Below, one piece after another: positions 1 to 7,371 of a stretch of DNA of 54,552 bases. The DNA is from Chthonomonas sp. UBA2017 (GTDB lineage Bacteria > Armatimonadota > Fimbriimonadia > Fimbriimonadales > Fimbriimonadaceae), in contig DDCB01000016.1 in assembly GCA_002335425.1 (NCBI GenBank), positions 859-55,410 on the forward strand. The letters are read 5' to 3'. The position numbers and the translations under genes were made by a program. Numbering within the stretch: position 1 is the first letter of the stretch; every line of letters starts with the position of its first letter. The notes under the pieces are model-generated. The model saw only the letters and a list, made by a program, of their open reading frames with translations. It was not told the origin of the DNA and did not search any database.

Positions 1-1533
1 GTCGTCCGAGTCGCCCACCAGCGGAGCGACCGTGCCAAAGTTGTAATCTCCAAAGGCCGCGGCCGGATCTGCCGGATTCGGCATCGTCTTTCGGAGCCAG
101 AAGCCGAGCTTAAAGCTCACGCGGTAGGCCCCAGTCACTGATCCTGGGACCGAAGCACTGAATGCTCCGGTGACCGGATTGTAAGTCGCGGAGCCCGTCG
201 CAATCTCGGTGTTTCCTGAATCGCGGAACGAAACCGAAAGCGACGACGGCAAGTTCGCACCGGTGTTATAGGGTCCAAAGCCCAGCTGGCCAAAATCCAC
301 GGTCCCGGTGACCGTCGGATTTGGGGGCAAGGCCGACATACTGACCACGGCGTCAAATGTTGCTCCGCCTCCGATCGGCTGAAGCTTCACCGCCAAGTAA
401 ACGCGATTATTGTCGTCGAGCTGAACGGCCTGTCCAAGGATGTTTCGAATCTCATCGACTTGGAAGTCAGCCACGGTGTCTCCGGTTACGTCGACCTGGT
501 CGCCCTTCTTGAGGATCGCGTGATGAACAGTGGGATTCGCCAGAGTCGAGGTGAGCAGGACGGTCGTCGAAGTCGGTGAAGTGCCCGAGCCCCAGACGCT
601 GACAAAGCGGCCATTATTCGCAACCGCCACCGATCTTGACGTCAAATTGGTCAAGGCGCCATACCCAGGGACCACGTCGGATCCCTTCAGGACAATGGTG
701 CTTCCAACAGCAACGAAGTCGTCCGTCGTCGTTGCCCCGTTCGTGTCGCCAGCAGTCACGAGGTCCCCGCTGTTATTGATTCGAGGATCGCGCCAGTTCT
801 GCCAGGCTTCCCCACCGATGGCAATATCTCCGACCCGCGCAACGACCGTCGAGAAATCCTTGACCAGCCGAATGGTCGCCAAAGCCCCGACCTGGATGAG
901 GTTCACCGCCCGGGCACCGTTGGGGGAGATGTCGTAGTCAAATTGGATCCCGTTATTCGAAACGACGTCTCCGTCGAGCGGATCACCACCTCGAATCGGC
1001 GAAGTAAACACGCCTCCAATCGGATTGTGGAAGTAGAAAATGCGTCCGAGCGTGGATCCTCCTGCGGTCGCGGACCAACCTGCAACCCACGAGCTCACCC
1101 CGTTGTTGGCCATTTGCACCCGGCTGTTGAAGGAGTTGAAGAAGCCAGGCACGAGGGGTGCAGGATCACCATCTTTGAGCAAAGTGACCCCGTTGGAAAA
1201 GGCAGCGTCTGCTCCGCTGACCGACGGGCTCACGATGTAGCCCCCCGTATTGCTGATTCCGATCTGCGGCTCACCAACGGATCCGATTCCCGCGGATGGC
1301 GAGTCGAAAACGATCGTGTTATCGTAGTAGACAGCCGAACCGCCAATCGGAACGGAGGCCACGCCCAAGAAACCGACCTTGGCGTTGCCATCGATAAAGG
1401 GGGATTGGACGGTGGTCCAGGTCGCTGCACCTCCGGGGGTCGATCCGCCGACTCTCCCGTACATCGTCATCGAAATTTGAGCCTGACTGAAACTGCAGGC
1501 AGCCAGCATAGCCAGCAAAACTGTTCTTTTCAT
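1..1533 (-). CDS. Secreted protein of unknown function, C-terminus beyond the window edge
   Basis: The reading frame stays open from an ATG at 1533 to the first base of the window, giving 511 residues without a stop, so the 3' end is missing. AGGAAAGG lies 5 nt before the ATG. The first 18 residues (MKRTVLLAMLAACSFSQA) look like a signal peptide. The body has several degenerate units of about 60-70 residues with an NNG or NNS motif followed by beta-strand-like sequence, which suggests a beta-propeller or a choice-of-anchor type surface protein. From about residue 400 a beta-sandwich-like domain ends with YRVSFKLGFWLRKT. The last visible residues are GDSDD; in armatimonad proteins such a stretch often opens a dockerin-like calcium loop, but here that is inference. 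No enzyme motif is recognised. Confidence 0.75.
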   Translation of the reverse strand, partial: MKRTVLLAMLAACSFSQAQISMTMYGRVGGSTPGGAATWTTVQSPFIDGNAKVGFLGVASVPIGGSAVYYDNTIVFDSPSAGIGSVGEPQIGISNTGGYIVSPSVSGADAAFSNGVTLLKDGDPAPLVPGFFNSFNSRVQMANNGVSSWVAGWSATAGGSTLGRIFYFHNPIGGVFTSPIRGGDPLDGDVVSNNGIQFDYDISPNGARAVNLIQVGALATIRLVKDFSTVVARVGDIAIGGEAWQNWRDPRINNSGDLVTAGDTNGATTTDDFVAVGSTIVLKGSDVVPGYGALTNLTSRSVAVANNGRFVSVWGSGTSPTSTTVLLTSTLANPTVHHAILKKGDQVDVTGDTVADFQVDEIRNILGQAVQLDDNNRVYLAVKLQPIGGGATFDAVVSMSALPPNPTVTGTVDFGQLGFGPYNTGANLPSSLSVSFRDSGNTEIATGSATYNPVTGAFSASVPGSVTGAYRVSFKLGFWLRKTMPNPADPAAAFGDYNFGTVAPLVGDSDD

Positions 1534-1614
1534 CGTACCTTTCCTGATCAGGGCGCTTCCCTCGGTCAGCGCACCAACTCTACTTTACCGGAGATTTAGA
1601 TTCAGACCAAGAAA

Positions 1615-1645
1615 GAGCCCGCATTGCCGGTAGCAATACGGGCTC
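1615..1645 (-). terminator. Hairpin terminator downstream of the superoxide dismutase gene
   Basis: GAGCCCG-ATTGC pairs with GCAAT-CGGGCTC across a short loop, with one mismatch. Read on the minus strand it is followed by TTTCTT. It lies 23 nt past the sod stop codon. Confidence 0.7.
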
Positions 1646-1667
1646 AAACCGTCTCCGTGAGGGCGAA

Positions 1668-2294
1668 TTACGCCCCGGTCGGCAGCTTCGCGTTCACCGC
1701 ATCCCAGTCGATCACTTGCAGGTACGCGTCGATGTACTTGGCGCGAGCGGTCCCAAAGTCCAGAAAATAGGCGTGCTCGTAGACATCCATCGCAAGGACG
1801 CAGGTGTGATTCCAGATCGGGAACGTGTTCTGAGCGTCTCCGATATAGTTAAAGACACGCTTCTCTTCGTGATCGTAGGCGAGATAGACCCATCCACGCC
1901 CGGCGATGCCGGTGGACTTGAAATCTGCGACCCAGCGATCGAACGATCCATAGGCCTCTTGAATCAGCTCGGCGATCTTGCCGTTCGGATTTCCGCCCGA
2001 TCCCCCGAGGGTCTCGAAGTAGATGTTGTGGTTGATCAGACCCTCATAGGCAAAGGTGTAGTCCACCTTAAGGGCTCGCATCGCGCTGTAGATTTGGTTG
2101 GCCTTGGCAGGGTCCACGTCGAGCTCGGCCAGGGCCTTTCGGATCTCGTTTGTTTTGTTGGCGTAGCCTTGCCAGAGCTTCAGATGCTCTTCGTGAGTTC
2201 GGCGGCTGATGCCCACCCGCTCGGTCGTCAAGACCTTTTCTGGGATGGCTTGGGGGACAGCTACGAGTTTCGGGGCGATCAAAGTCGGTTCCAT
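1668..2294 (-). CDS. Superoxide dismutase, Fe/Mn family
   Basis: Converts superoxide to peroxide and oxygen. The 208 residues match the alpha-hairpin plus alpha/beta layout of Fe/Mn SOD. Likely metal ligands are H37 (in THEEHLKLWQGY), H89 (in NHNIYFETLGG), D170 and H174 (in LAMDVYEHAYF). The N-terminal ligand region lacks the classical HHxKHH motif and instead has the HLxLWQGY form seen in a divergent bacterial SOD branch. About 20 residues precede the first helix and are not signal-like, so the enzyme should be cytoplasmic. The start has AAGGAGAA 6 nt upstream. It is a single gene with its own downstream hairpin. Iron or manganese preference cannot be read from sequence with confidence. Confidence 0.9.
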   Translation of the reverse strand: MEPTLIAPKLVAVPQAIPEKVLTTERVGISRRTHEEHLKLWQGYANKTNEIRKALAELDVDPAKANQIYSAMRALKVDYTFAYEGLINHNIYFETLGGSGGNPNGKIAELIQEAYGSFDRWVADFKSTGIAGRGWVYLAYDHEEKRVFNYIGDAQNTFPIWNHTCVLAMDVYEHAYFLDFGTARAKYIDAYLQVIDWDAVNAKLPTGA

Positions 2295-2379
2295 TGAGTT
2301 CTCCTTGAATCAAGACCGGGTCTTGATCCGATCTTTCCAGACTATTTTACCGGTCCATGCGGACGGAAGATGGGCTCAA

Positions 2380-2418
2380 AAAAAGCCCAAAAGGTCTTGG
2401 TGGAGACCACCAAGACCT
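2380..2418 (-). terminator. Strong intrinsic terminator of the first PEP-CTERM gene
   Basis: A perfect 12-bp stem (AGGTCTTGGTGG with CCACCAAGACCT, loop AGA, 2392-2418) is followed on the minus strand by TTTTGGGCTTTTTTT. It lies 30 nt past the stop codon. Confidence 0.85.
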
Positions 2419-2447
2419 AAGGATGAGACGAGATGAATGCGAGAGGC

Positions 2448-3128
2448 TTAGCTCTTGCGTCGTCGTCGAGCCACGAGAGCGGCCAGACCTGCGCCGAGAG
2501 CCAGCATCGAGGCGGGCTCAGGCACAGCTTCAAATCGAGTCAGAGCGAAGTCGCCGCTCGGAGTGTTCGTGAAGCTGAGGTAGACCTGGTCGACGTCAGC
2601 CCAGTTCACGCCACCGAGACCAGCCGAGGTGAAAAGAATGTCCTCGGTGAACGGGGTGTTCGGGAACCCACCAGCGATTGTTCGAGTGTGGGTGTAGAAG
2701 GTGCCGCCCGAGCGGACACCCACTTCGAGGCCGAGATTCAAGTCGTTGGACTCGAACCAGAGTCGGAATCGATCTTGGCCACCGAAGTTCGCGTTCAAAT
2801 CATCGAATGCGAACGAGCCCGAAGTGCCACCGCCGACGAGCGTGTAGCCGTAGCCCACCGAAACGTTGTAAGCGAGTCGTGATCCAGCGTCGGCAATGTA
2901 GAAGCCGCTACCAACCGTGAAGTTCAAGCTCACGCCCAGCGGGTTGCTGAGAACAGCCAAGAAGGTTCCGCGATCGCCACCGAGCATGGCTCCGTTTTGC
3001 GAAGCGTAGTCGTTGCCGGTCGTCAAGACCTTCGTGTAGTTCCCAGTTGTAAAATCGTCAATAAGGATGGCTGCGTTCGCGCCAGACGCGACCGCAACAC
3101 CCAAGGCGAGCAAAGCAAACTGTCTCAT
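2448..3128 (-). CDS. PEP-CTERM sorting domain protein, paralogue 1
   Basis: A 226-residue exported protein. The start is an ATG with GGAGAGGA upstream, followed by a signal peptide (MRQFALLALGVAVASGANA). The mature part is a beta-rich domain of about 180 residues beginning ILIDDFTTG. The C-terminus has the canonical tripartite sorting signal: VPEPAS, a hydrophobic helix (LALGAGLAALVA) and an RRRRKS tail. By family knowledge the signal is cut by an exosortase and the protein goes to the surface or extracellular matrix; no exosortase gene is in this window. It is very close to the next gene upstream (3338-4015), with long identical stretches such as GGQDRFRLWFESNDLNLGLE, so the pair is a tandem duplication. 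Confidence 0.9.
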   Translation of the reverse strand: MRQFALLALGVAVASGANAAILIDDFTTGNYTKVLTTGNDYASQNGAMLGGDRGTFLAVLSNPLGVSLNFTVGSGFYIADAGSRLAYNVSVGYGYTLVGGGTSGSFAFDDLNANFGGQDRFRLWFESNDLNLGLEVGVRSGGTFYTHTRTIAGGFPNTPFTEDILFTSAGLGGVNWADVDQVYLSFTNTPSGDFALTRFEAVPEPASMLALGAGLAALVARRRRKS

Positions 3129-3157
3129 AAATTTCCTCTCCGAGTCAATACAAACTC

Positions 3158-3176
3158 TAGTGGCCAGAGACCACTG
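3158..3176 (-). promoter_or_regulatory. Leader hairpin before PEP-CTERM paralogue 1
   Basis: An inverted repeat AGTGG...CCACT lies in the 5' leader about 30-50 nt before the start codon. Further upstream on the minus strand TTGACC is followed, after 15 and 20 nt, by TAGGCT and TATCAT, possible -10 elements. The assignment is weak. Confidence 0.3.
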
Positions 3177-3270
3177 GTACTTATGATAGCCTACTTTTCC
3201 GCAAAATGGGTCAAGTTTTGATAAGATTTTTTAACGAGTCCGGTTTTTTTACCAGGAAGGGCTCGGGAAA

Positions 3271-3298
3271 GGGCCCCGAAACCGGGGTTTCAGGGCCC
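3271..3298 (-). terminator. Hairpin terminator of the second PEP-CTERM gene
   Basis: GGGCCC-GAAACC pairs with GGTTTC-GGGCCC (one mismatch, 2-nt loop). On the minus strand it is followed by TTTCCC and further on by a run of A/T. It lies 40 nt past the stop. Confidence 0.6.
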
Positions 3299-3337
3299 AT
3301 TCAGTGAGGCGAGACAGTCGATCTAAGAAGTCGAACC

Positions 3338-4015
3338 TTACTTCTTCTTTCGACGGCGGGCCACAAGAGCAGCCAGACCAGCACCCAGAGCCATCATCGA
3401 AGCGGGCTCAGGCACGGCCTCGAATCGCGTCAGAGCGAAGTCGCCGCTCGGGGTGTTCGTGAACTGCAGATAAACCTGATCCACGTCGGCCCAGTTCACG
3501 CCGCCGAAACCTGCAGAAGTGAACATCACATCTTCGACGAACGGCGTATTCGGGAATCCGCCGGCAATCGTGCGTGTATGGGTGTAGAAGGTTCCGCCCG
3601 AGCGGACACCAATTTCGAGACCGAGATTCAAGTCGTTGGACTCGAACCAGAGTCGGAATCGATCTTGGCCGCCGAAATTGGCGTTCAGGTCATCCGTTAA
3701 GAACGACCCGCTGGTGCCGCCGCCGGTGAGGCTATAGCCGTATCCAACGCCGACCGTGTAAGCCAATCGCGAACCAGCGTCCGCAATGTAGAAGCCGCTG
3801 CCCACGCTGAAGTTCAGGCTCACGCCCAGCGGATTGCTGAGGACCTGAAGGAAGGTGCCTCGATCCCCGCCGAGCATCGTTCCGTTTTGCAGAGCGTAGT
3901 CAGCACCGCTCGTCAGGACCTTCGAGTAGCTGCCACTCGTAAAGTCATCGATCAAAATGGCGGCCTGGCTTGATGCTGCAACCACGACGCCGAGAGCAAG
4001 AATAATCTGTCTCAT
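3338..4015 (-). CDS. PEP-CTERM sorting domain protein, paralogue 2
   Basis: 225 residues from the ATG at 4015, chosen because GGAGAGGA sits just upstream and the protein then aligns end to end with paralogue 1; a TTG 12 nt further upstream is less likely. It starts with a signal peptide (MRQIILALGVVVAASSQA), continues with the same beta-rich domain (ILIDDFTSGSYSKVLTSG) and ends with VPEPAS, a hydrophobic helix and an RRRKKK tail. It is probably exported and sorted by an exosortase system encoded elsewhere. Sequence identity to paralogue 1 is high throughout, with most changes near residues 100-120, so duplication looks recent. Function of the domain is unknown. Confidence 0.9.
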   Translation of the reverse strand: MRQIILALGVVVAASSQAAILIDDFTSGSYSKVLTSGADYALQNGTMLGGDRGTFLQVLSNPLGVSLNFSVGSGFYIADAGSRLAYTVGVGYGYSLTGGGTSGSFLTDDLNANFGGQDRFRLWFESNDLNLGLEIGVRSGGTFYTHTRTIAGGFPNTPFVEDVMFTSAGFGGVNWADVDQVYLQFTNTPSGDFALTRFEAVPEPASMMALGAGLAALVARRRKKK

Positions 4016-4040
4016 GTTCCTCTCCAATCAATACATATTT

Positions 4041-4050
4041 GGTGTACACC
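4041..4050. promoter_or_regulatory. Perfect 10-bp palindrome upstream of PEP-CTERM paralogue 2
   Basis: GGTGTACACC lies 26 nt before the start codon. It could be an operator half-site pair, but no repressor is identified and a chance palindrome is possible. Confidence 0.2.
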
Positions 4051-4167
4051 CACAAGGGGCGCCAGGGAGAGGATAGCTCAACTTCGAGCTAAAAACAAGG
4101 ATTTTGAACCCGGACGATGCCAACTACGGTATAGATACCTGGCCGAAACTAGTACTTTTTATAGGGT

Positions 4168-4194
4168 CCCGCCGAGAGAAAGCCTCTCGGCGGG
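4168..4194 (-). terminator. Stable hairpin after the third PEP-CTERM gene
   Basis: A perfect 11-bp stem CCCGCCGAGAG/CTCTCGGCGGG with a 5-nt loop lies 9 nt past the stop. The minus-strand tail (ACCCTATAAAAAG) lacks a U-run, so it may act as an RNA end stabiliser more than as a classic terminator. Confidence 0.5.
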
Positions 4195-4203
4195 ACTCCG
4201 GTC

Positions 4204-4866
4204 CTAGGACTTTTGGGATTTTCGTCGTCGAAGGACCGCCGCGAGACCAGCGCCGAGAGCGAGGATCGTGCCGGGCTCAGGAACTGCTTGAATCTGGCTG
4301 ATTGCGAAGTCGCCACTCGGGGTGTTCGAAAATCTGAACCGAATCTCATCGACGTCAGCCCAGTTCATCCCCGCCAAGCCAGAACTCGTGAACAGAATGT
4401 CTTCCACAAACGGCGTGTTGGCGAAGCCTCCGGCGATGACGCGGCTGTGCGTGTAGCTGCTTGCGCCACTTCGAACCGTCAGGTCGAGGTTCAAGTTCAG
4501 GTCGTTCGAATCAAAGAAGAGTCGGAAGCGATCTTCGCCTGCTAGGTTCGAATTCAGATCAACCGGGACCATGCCCGCACCGATGCCGTACCGAAGCTCG
4601 ACGATGTCGCGAAGGGCCGAACCTGCGTCGGCCACCAGAAAGCCATTCCCGACCTGGAAGTCAAAAACGACGTTGAGTGGGTTCGAAACCACGGTCAGAT
4701 CGGTGCCTCGAGTGCCGCCCAACATCGTGCCCGACTGGACATTTTGGTCATTGCCCGAAGACATCGTCTTCATATAAGTCCCGGAGCTGAAGTCGTCGAT
4801 CATGACAAATGCATGAGCCGCCGAAAAGCTGAGAGCGCCGAAAGCGATCAATAGTGTTGTTCTCAT
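4204..4866 (-). CDS. PEP-CTERM sorting domain protein, paralogue 3 (divergent)
   Basis: 220 residues from the ATG at 4866, where a signal peptide begins (MRTTLLIAFGALSFSAAHA); an in-frame extension of 22 residues upstream has no signal character. The domain shares the framework of the two neighbouring paralogues (IDDFSSG near the start, GEDRFRLFFDSNDLNLNLDL, VIAGGFANTPFVEDILFTSS, SGDFAISQIQAVPEPG) but is clearly older. The C-terminal VPEPGT, hydrophobic stretch and RRRKSQKS tail form a PEP-CTERM signal. The middle section around residues 85-115 is shorter than in the other two. Upstream there is only an A-rich GTGAAAAAA instead of a clear Shine-Dalgarno sequence. Confidence 0.87.
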   Translation of the reverse strand: MRTTLLIAFGALSFSAAHAFVMIDDFSSGTYMKTMSSGNDQNVQSGTMLGGTRGTDLTVVSNPLNVVFDFQVGNGFLVADAGSALRDIVELRYGIGAGMVPVDLNSNLAGEDRFRLFFDSNDLNLNLDLTVRSGASSYTHSRVIAGGFANTPFVEDILFTSSGLAGMNWADVDEIRFRFSNTPSGDFAISQIQAVPEPGTILALGAGLAAVLRRRKSQKS

Positions 4867-5005
4867 TTTTTTCACCACGGCATCGCAAACGACGGCGACA
4901 CCCGGGGTCCGTTCCTGCAAGGCCCGCGCCAAATCGGAATCTCGGGACGAATGCCGGTGAAAAGACGAGCCCTTCTCTTCCCCTTCATCCCGGCCATCGT
5001 CGTTC

Positions 5006-5011
5006 TATAAT
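5006..5011 (+). promoter_or_regulatory. -10 element TATAAT placed 6 nt before a GTG start
   Basis: A consensus TATAAT is separated from the GTG at 5018 by GGGGAT. A transcript starting the usual distance downstream would begin at or next to the start codon, so the gene is probably leaderless. Confidence 0.7.
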
Positions 5012-5017
5012 GGGGAT

Positions 5018-5491
5018 GTGAACCCGTATCTGATTGGAGAACTCCTCGACGGCCCCGTGATCATCAAGAGCTTGATCCGCCAAATTACTGGACCCAAACT
5101 CGACCAACCGACCGAACCGGGTCGATTTTCACCCCGCGAGGTCGTGGCTCACCTGGCGGACTGGGAGCCGGTCTTCTTGGAGCGGATGCAGTCCGCGGTC
5201 GGCGGAAGTTGCCCGAGTGTCCAGGTGTACGACGAAGCGGATTGGGCGATTGAGCACGGCTACGGGAAAAGCGACGTGCTTGCGCAGGCCGACCTCTTTC
5301 GGGATCGCCGCCAAGATACGATCGACTTTTTGAAGACGCTCACTCCCGAGCAGTGGAAGCTCACGTTCAATCACCCCGAACGAGGAGAGCTCTCGATCGA
5401 AGACCAGGGCAACATGCTGCTGGGCCATGACCTTTATCACATTCGCCAGTTGATGGAGGTTCTCGAAGAGAAAGTCGCTGGTACCTGGTAG
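5018..5491 (+). CDS. DinB-like four-helix-bundle protein
   Basis: 157 residues from a GTG fixed by the TATAAT box just upstream. The DinB/YfiT signature is present: REVVAHLADWEPVFLERM (residues about 43-60) supplies the first histidine, and LLGHDLYHIRQLMEVLEE near the C-terminus supplies the paired histidines of the usual three-His metal site. The family is cytoplasmic and includes metal-dependent thiol transferases, but most members have no known substrate, so no reaction is assigned. The gene stands alone before an MFS gene 33 nt downstream. A similar protein on the opposite strand lies on the other side of that exporter (6801-7274), and a third is at 36803-37282. Confidence 0.85.
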   Translation: MNPYLIGELLDGPVIIKSLIRQITGPKLDQPTEPGRFSPREVVAHLADWEPVFLERMQSAVGGSCPSVQVYDEADWAIEHGYGKSDVLAQADLFRDRRQDTIDFLKTLTPEQWKLTFNHPERGELSIEDQGNMLLGHDLYHIRQLMEVLEEKVAGTW

Positions 5492-5524
5492 ACCGCCGCG
5501 CTGTTCGCCATACTGAAAGAACGT

Positions 5525-6808
5525 ATGGTGCAAGGATCGAACGAGGCAGGGGGAGCCGCGAGCAGCTTCCCGGCCCTTCGAGCCTTTGCTTCTCGTGATT
5601 TTCGGCTCCTCTGGGCCGGGGCCTTTATCTCATTCGTCGGGTCTTGGGTTCAGAACGTTGCTCAAGGCTGGCTCATTTACGACCTGACTCGCGATCCTGA
5701 AAAGCTCGCCTTAGTCGGTCTCTTCCAGATGTTGCCGGTCACGCTTCTCGGCCCATTCGCAGGCACCTTTGCTGACCGGTTCAACAAGCGGTACCTCCTC
5801 GCCGGAACTCAGATCGTTTTTGCCGCCAACGCGGCGATCCTTGGCTCGCTCTACTCCTGGGGGACCCTCCAGGTTTGGCACATCTATGTCGGGGCCCTCT
5901 GTGTTGGGATCGCGGGCACGATGGAAGTGCCGGGCCGCCAAAGCATTGTCAGTCGGGTGGTGCCTCCGGAGGACCTTTCTGCCGCCGTTCCTTTGAACGC
6001 GATGACCTTCAACTTCGCCCGGATCGTGGGGCCGTCGATCGGGGGGTGGCTCTTGGCGACTTGGGGGGTGTCCGTCTGCTACTGGCTGAATGCGTTCACG
6101 TACTTGGGGCTGATCGGGGCCGCCCTCGCCATTCGGGCGGACCTTTCGTCCCGCTACGCTGGCGGACAACCGGTTCTGGATCTCGTCCTCGAAGGAATGA
6201 GGTTCACGCTCCGGGATCGTAGGCTCAAAACACTCTTTCTGATGGAGTGCGCGATCTCGGTCTTTGCCCTGTTTTATCTGAACCTGATGCCGGCGATTGC
6301 TCGCGACGTTCTCGGACTCGGCAAACAAGGCCTCGGAACCGCGATGACGATGATCGGATTCGGGGCGATCTCGGCCCTCATCATGGTCTTACTTCTTAGC
6401 CAAAAACCGATCAAGGGCCTGCTCGTGAAGAGTTCGATGATCGGGCTAGGCCTCGCTCTGATGGGGCTTTCGCTTTGCCGTAGCCCAGGACCGGCCTTTA
6501 TCTGCCTCTTCTTTGCGGGATTCTTCGCCATCACCCAGTTCAACACGACCAACACTCTTTTCCAACTATTGTCGCCAGATCGACTTCGCGGCCGCGTGAT
6601 CGCGATGCATGTCTGGGCGCTCAGCGGCATCGGACCGGTCGGAATCTACGGCTTCGGCTGGCTCGCGAAAAGGATCGGGCTGGCAGAGGCTCTGGCAACG
6701 GGCGCGACGCTCGTGCTGATCTCGGCCGCTTTGGCAATATGGAAAGGGGACCCCCTTCGAGAAGTGGCCCCCCATCCGCAGCATCAAGCTGAGCCGAAAA
6801 CTAGCTGA
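5525..6808 (+). CDS. MFS transporter, EntS/MFS_3-like exporter
   Basis: A 427-residue inner-membrane protein with about twelve hydrophobic segments. The N-terminal half carries the loop signature FADRFNKRYLL (between helices 2 and 3) typical of major facilitator proteins, and the start FRLLWAGAFISFVGSWVQNV resembles the EntS/MFS_3 group of exporters. The substrate cannot be predicted. A CATACT hexamer lies 10 nt before the ATG, so the leader would be very short. The 3' end overlaps the convergent DinB-like gene by 8 nt. No regulator lies next to it. Confidence 0.88.
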   Translation: MVQGSNEAGGAASSFPALRAFASRDFRLLWAGAFISFVGSWVQNVAQGWLIYDLTRDPEKLALVGLFQMLPVTLLGPFAGTFADRFNKRYLLAGTQIVFAANAAILGSLYSWGTLQVWHIYVGALCVGIAGTMEVPGRQSIVSRVVPPEDLSAAVPLNAMTFNFARIVGPSIGGWLLATWGVSVCYWLNAFTYLGLIGAALAIRADLSSRYAGGQPVLDLVLEGMRFTLRDRRLKTLFLMECAISVFALFYLNLMPAIARDVLGLGKQGLGTAMTMIGFGAISALIMVLLLSQKPIKGLLVKSSMIGLGLALMGLSLCRSPGPAFICLFFAGFFAITQFNTTNTLFQLLSPDRLRGRVIAMHVWALSGIGPVGIYGFGWLAKRIGLAEALATGATLVLISAALAIWKGDPLREVAPHPQHQAEPKTS

Positions 6809-7274
6809 TCGTCGCGACTTCGGTGGCCAAGTACGCCGAGAGCTGATCGACATGCTCCATGTCGTGGGCCAGAATTGCAGTGAAGAACTCATGAGCGGTG
6901 ATTGAGCGTCCGCTTGGGGTCGTCACCGTTTTCGTCCAATCTTCTTCGGTGTAAGACTGAAGGAATTCCACGGTCATCAATCGACGCGACTCAAAGACTT
7001 CGGCCTCGCGATAAACGTCTTTCTCGGCAAAGTGATGGTCTTTGGATCGTTGATCGGGGTCGTAGTTTTCAATCGTTCCCCCGGGTCGAAGCTTGGCCAT
7101 CCGAAAGGCCTCAAGAACAAACTGCTCGTAGTCCGCGAGGTGGGCAATGACTTCTCGGGCGGTGTATCGGTCGCGCTCAATGCGGTCGACCAGCCGATCG
7201 AGCGGAAAAACACGGAGCATTCGCTCAACGACATGGGGGGCCAGTGAAAAGGCCTTCAGCATCCAAGCCTGCAT
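6801..7274 (-). CDS. DinB-like four-helix-bundle protein, second copy
   Basis: 157 residues. The metal-site pattern of the family is visible: REVIAHLADYEQFVLEAF near residues 42-60 and ILAHDMEHVDQLSAYL near the C-terminus. It is the same length as the copy at 5018-5491 but clearly diverged. The ATG at 7274 is preceded by TAAAGT and a 6-nt spacer with no Shine-Dalgarno sequence. The gene converges on the MFS gene with an 8-nt overlap. The function is unknown beyond likely divalent-metal binding. Confidence 0.83.
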   Translation of the reverse strand: MQAWMLKAFSLAPHVVERMLRVFPLDRLVDRIERDRYTAREVIAHLADYEQFVLEAFRMAKLRPGGTIENYDPDQRSKDHHFAEKDVYREAEVFESRRLMTVEFLQSYTEEDWTKTVTTPSGRSITAHEFFTAILAHDMEHVDQLSAYLATEVATIS

Positions 7275-7280
7275 AGTCTT

Positions 7281-7286
7281 ACTTTA
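7281..7286 (-). promoter_or_regulatory. -10-like TAAAGT, 6 nt before ATG
   Basis: Read on the minus strand, TAAAGT-AAGACT-ATG. This is the same spacing as at 5006 and suggests a leaderless transcript. Confidence 0.5.
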
Positions 7287-7371
7287 CTTCGGTTTTTGCC
7301 CATTCGGGGGGAGTTGACCGCCCAAATCCGAAAAATTCTCAGCAGACTAGCAAAGTATCCTGGAACAGAGC

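Noticed and set aside
943..1599. A 218-residue open frame on the plus strand
   Set aside because: It lies opposite the secreted protein gene, which has a signal peptide, ribosome binding site and coherent composition. The plus frame shows no family likeness and shifts in Arg/Ser content typical of shadow frames in GC-rich DNA.
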